DNA of 64,000 bases from CAZBME01 sp964645835. Its GTDB lineage: Bacteria; Desulfobacterota; Syntrophia; Syntrophales; UBA8958. The stretch spans positions 81,650 through 145,649 of the forward strand of contig CAZYDG010000043.1 in the NCBI GenBank assembly GCA_964645835.1. The letters are read 5' to 3'. Below the pieces are notes generated by a model. It worked only from the letters and a program-made list of their open reading frames with translations, did not search any database and was not told where the DNA came from. Made by a program: the position numbers and the translations under genes. Shown here in pieces: positions 61,609-64,000 of this stretch; within the stretch, counting starts at the first letter, position 1, and each line of letters starts with the position of its first letter.

Positions 61609-62691
61609 CTAGCGCATCATGATCTTCATGAAGGCGTCGAGTCTTCCTTTTTCCTGCAAGACCTTAACAGCCATATCCTGAACCGTTGCCGGTGTGGCGG
61701 GGATCTGCGCCCTTTCCCGAAGTTCAATCGCCGCGGTTGGGCATGCCGTGACACAAAGACCGCAACCGATGCACTCCCCGGCGTTTATAAAAACGTTGTC
61801 ATTTTCGATGACGATGGCCTTGACAGGGCACCGTTCTTCGGCGCAAATGCCGCAGACCGTGCAATCAGCCATATTCAAATGGGCCTCAAACCGGCTTGTT
61901 TCAAAGGCATGGGGATGCTTCAACTGGGTTTTTCCGCGCAGGATGGTGCAGCAGCACGGGCAGCAATTGCAGATTACAGAGGCCCCGTCTGCACTGTTGT
62001 TGCTCGTATGAACCAATCCCGCCGCCTCGGCCTGGTCGAGAACCGCTATCCCTTCTTCTTTCGAGATAGGGCGGGCAAAACCGCGTTCCACAAGGAATTC
62101 GCCCACACCGTCGAAGATAAGACAGACTTCTTTCGGCTTGTCACATTTTGCGACGCTGACCCGGCAGGCGCACTGTGCCAGGGCAACTGAAGTCGATCCA
62201 TTAATTAGGGTCCGGACTTCTTCATAGGTATGGATGGTATTTTGCGCCGTTATGGATTTTTCAACAGCGATGACCCTCATCATCGGTGTGGGATTTCCAG
62301 CGAATGAAGCGCCGAGGGCTTCGTGATGGTATTCCTCCCATAACTGGGCCAGGCGATTGTGCAGAGGAGTGCCGCCACCTTTCATGAAAGGGAATTCAAA
62401 CAGGCCGGGGATGAGAGGAACGAGCCCGTATGTTATTTTCCCGTCCTTGTTCTTGGAAAAAATTATACCCTTGCGGGCCATGGATTCCAGAGCGCTTTTC
62501 GCGTCATTTTCAGAAATGCCTGCCGCCTCAGCCACCTTGGCAGCACTTTTCGGTTTGAAACTCATGTTCACCGCTACCGCCGCCTCGCCGGGAGTGAACA
62601 GCAGGCGGAGTATTTCATCGATTGAAGTTGCCTTGGGCGCCGTCGAGGGATGGGAATCCAGAATTTCTCTTAGTTGTTCATAAATTTCCAT
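61609..62691 (-). CDS. Winged-helix / cysteine-rich / 2x[4Fe-4S] protein (paralogue B)
   Basis: 360 residues, same architecture as the protein at 20257. A winged-helix-like N-terminus (AAKVAEAAGISENDAKSALESMARKG, about 50-80) is followed by ALAQCACRVSVAKC and CNCCPCCCT in the middle, then two ferredoxin motifs (CTVCGICAEERC and CIGCGLCVTACP). It is the first gene of a probable operon with tetR, hypA and hypB. The role is unknown; electron transfer linked to a hydrogenase or to acyl-CoA oxidation is only inference. Confidence 0.8.
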   Translation of the reverse strand: MEIYEQLREILDSHPSTAPKATSIDEILRLLFTPGEAAVAVNMSFKPKSAAKVAEAAGISENDAKSALESMARKGIIFSKNKDGKITYGLVPLIPGLFEFPFMKGGGTPLHNRLAQLWEEYHHEALGASFAGNPTPMMRVIAVEKSITAQNTIHTYEEVRTLINGSTSVALAQCACRVSVAKCDKPKEVCLIFDGVGEFLVERGFARPISKEEGIAVLDQAEAAGLVHTSNNSADGASVICNCCPCCCTILRGKTQLKHPHAFETSRFEAHLNMADCTVCGICAEERCPVKAIVIENDNVFINAGECIGCGLCVTACPTAAIELRERAQIPATPATVQDMAVKVLQEKGRLDAFMKIMMR

Positions 62692-62721
62692 GAGAATCCT
62701 CCTTTATTTATTCGAGGATTC

Positions 62722-62750
62722 TTATAATAGACCGGTCGTCTATAAGTCAA
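62722..62750 (-). promoter_or_regulatory. sigma-70 promoter with embedded TetR operator
   Basis: Minus strand TTGACT (62750-62745), 17 bp, TTATAA (62727-62722). The palindrome ATAGACCGGTCGTCTAT (62727-62743; ATAGAC and GTCTAT around CGGTC) occupies the spacer. It is the only promoter seen for the Fe-S, tetR, hypA and hypB genes, so the TetR probably represses its own operon here. Confidence 0.7.
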
Positions 62751-62802
62751 GAATTAATTATGGCAGTATGTAACAATTCAACAGGCTGGAGGACTTCAGG
62801 AA

Positions 62803-62833
62803 CTGTTGCCGCCAATAGTATATGACGGCAACA
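62803..62833. terminator. 9-bp hairpin after the hydroxybutyryl-CoA dehydrogenase gene
   Basis: CTGTTGCCG (62803-62811) pairs exactly with CGGCAACAG (62825-62833). It lies 75 bp past the minus-strand stop. There is no clear T-run, so it is a weak terminator or another palindromic element. Confidence 0.35.
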
Positions 62834-62907
62834 GTGATATGAATTTTGCTGATGCTTTTTGAATCGCCGGTTTCTTTTATCCTTTTACTTACATTTAACT
62901 CCGGCTG

Positions 62908-63765
62908 TTACTTTCCGTATTCGTAAAAACCTCTTCCGACTTTCTTGCCCAGATAGCCCGCATCGACGTATTTCCTCAATAACGGGCAGGGGCGATATTT
63001 GGAATCGCCGAACCCCTTGTAGATGACCTCCATGATCGAAAGGCATGTATCCAGACCGATCAGGTCGGCCAGAGCCAGGGGGCCCATGGGATGATTCATA
63101 CCGAGAACCATGATATCATCGATGGACTTCACCGTCCCCACTCCCTCCATCAACGCAAATACGGCTTCGTTGATCATGGGCAGCAGAATTCGATTTCCAA
63201 CAAATCCCGGAAAATCGTTGCACTCCACCGGTGATTTGCCGAATGACTCCGCCAGCGCCTTTGTTGTATCGAAGGTCTCCTGTGATGTAGCCAATCCCCG
63301 AATCGTCTCCACGAGACGCATTACGGGAACGGGATTGAAAAAGTGCATCCCGATGACCTTGTCCGGGCGCTTTGTTGCTCCGGCAATCCTTGTAATAGGT
63401 ATGGATGATGTATTCGTCGCCAGAATCACTCCGGGTTTGCACAGCTCATCGAGTTTACGGAATATGTTCAGTTTCAAATCTTCACGCTCCACTGCGGCTT
63501 CCACAACAAAATCGGCATCCTTCATATCTTCCAGGTTCGTGCTCTTTTTGATCCGGCCCAATACGACGGCCTTCTGATCCGCCGTCATTTTATCCTTGCT
63601 TACGAGCCGGTCAAGGTTCTTCGCTATGGTGTCATAACCTCTGTCCACAAACTGATCCGCAATGTCGTTCATGATGATGTTCAAACCGCCTATCTGTGAC
63701 GCTACCTGGGCTATACCGTTGCCCATCTGTCCCGCACCGATAACGCCGAATGTTTTTATCTCCAT
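62908..63765 (-). CDS. hbd: 3-hydroxybutyryl-CoA dehydrogenase
   Basis: 285 residues from the ATG at 63765, preceded by AAAGGAGG. The N-terminal Rossmann domain has VIGAGQMGNGIAQV (NAD-binding GxGxxG), GMHFFNPVPVM carries the catalytic His, and GFVGNRILLPMINEA opens the C-terminal dimerisation domain. It oxidises 3-hydroxyacyl-CoA to 3-ketoacyl-CoA, or the reverse. It lies downstream of an acyl-CoA dehydrogenase gene in the same direction. Ten extra upstream codons lack a ribosome binding site. It is the intact counterpart of the remnant at 56427-56727. Confidence 0.94.
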   Translation of the reverse strand: MEIKTFGVIGAGQMGNGIAQVASQIGGLNIIMNDIADQFVDRGYDTIAKNLDRLVSKDKMTADQKAVVLGRIKKSTNLEDMKDADFVVEAAVEREDLKLNIFRKLDELCKPGVILATNTSSIPITRIAGATKRPDKVIGMHFFNPVPVMRLVETIRGLATSQETFDTTKALAESFGKSPVECNDFPGFVGNRILLPMINEAVFALMEGVGTVKSIDDIMVLGMNHPMGPLALADLIGLDTCLSIMEVIYKGFGDSKYRPCPLLRKYVDAGYLGKKVGRGFYEYGK

Positions 63766-63852
63766 ATTATTTCCTCCTTTGTAGATATACGACAATTATC
63801 CGGAGCGGAATTTTTTTCCGCCCCGGCTTTTCAGACGTCGATTTCAGGTAAC

Positions 63853-64000
63853 CTACATAAAACTCGCTTCGGGGATGTCGATGGAGCTGCGGTCGCCGGC
63901 CTTCATCGCCTTCTCGTATCCGAAGATATCCGTGACATGATTCATGATATAGAACCTGGCGCTGGCGATCTTGCCTTTGTAGAAATTGGCATCAAAGTGG
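63853..64000 (-). CDS. Acyl-CoA dehydrogenase, C-terminal end (cut by window edge)
   Basis: The last 48 codons only: HFDANFYKGKIASARFYI followed by a tail ending PEASFM. The block FYKGKIASARFYI corresponds to FYTGKIESAMFFI near the end of the acyl-CoA dehydrogenase at 50272, so this is the C-terminal extension of the same 600-residue class. It lies 88 bp upstream of hbd in the same direction, forming a beta-oxidation operon. Confidence 0.75.
   Translation of the reverse strand, partial: HFDANFYKGKIASARFYIMNHVTDIFGYEKAMKAGDRSSIDIPEASFM

Overview
The window reads as chromosome of a Gram-negative anaerobe of the Syntrophus/Smithella type (Desulfobacterota, formerly Deltaproteobacteria). This is inferred from gene content: a lysS-lol-bam-lpx envelope cluster, fatty-acid beta-oxidation genes paired with multi-PAS LuxR regulators, FMN-dependent glutamate-synthase-like and iron-sulfur electron-transfer proteins, and hydrogenase maturation genes. 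Base composition looks moderate in GC. No tRNA, rRNA, CRISPR array, transposase or phage gene was seen.

Layout. (1) 1-14894, all on the minus strand, is one envelope-biogenesis cluster. In transcription order it is lysS, lolC, lolD, bamA, skp/ompH, lpxD, lpxA, a Gfo/Idh oxidoreductase, lpxB, msbA, lpxK, an lpxL-type acyltransferase and the start of a heptosyltransferase gene cut by the window edge. (2) 15-24 kb is a mixed housekeeping region: ssb, a YVTN beta-propeller surface protein, tatA, a rodZ-like gene, a suhB-like phosphatase, a membrane protein, a winged-helix/Fe-S protein and an FMN glutamate-synthase-like protein. (3) 23.8-30.6 kb is a tetR plus RND tripartite efflux operon. (4) 30.8-43.4 kb is the most unusual region. 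It is a partial aryl-polyene/flexirubin-like locus: AMP-ligase, hydroxyacyl dehydratase, FabG, LolA-like protein, DUF3261 lipoprotein, MIO aromatic ammonia-lyase, hotdog thioesterase, a fused FakA-FakB-like fatty-acid kinase, a GT2 glycosyltransferase, two B12-type radical SAM proteins and a DUF3187 barrel. No ketosynthase, acyl carrier protein or MMPL exporter is visible. (5) 43.8-48 kb holds a third radical SAM protein, a CheY-like regulator and a hybrid histidine kinase. (6) 48-58 kb holds two paralogous 677-residue PAS4-LuxR regulators. Each is followed by a similar AT-rich leader and then beta-oxidation genes. The first set is intact (acyl-CoA dehydrogenase and acyl-CoA ligase). The second is decayed (a hydroxyacyl-CoA dehydrogenase stump and a frameshifted thiolase). 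(7) 58.5-64 kb holds a marR/iron-sulfur-flavoprotein pair flanked by matching operators, a 37-residue lysine-rich protein, hypA/hypB, a tetR, a second winged-helix/Fe-S protein with an operator inside its promoter, a complete hydroxybutyryl-CoA dehydrogenase and the end of another acyl-CoA dehydrogenase.

A dispersed, non-coding, 150-200 bp repeat with inverted ends (TGTTGAAAAA...TTTTTCAACA) occurs at least eight times, always between genes and often touching a stop codon or lying in a leader. Long open frames that run antisense to the genes are shadows and are not annotated. All function calls come from reading motifs and translated sequence; no database search was possible.
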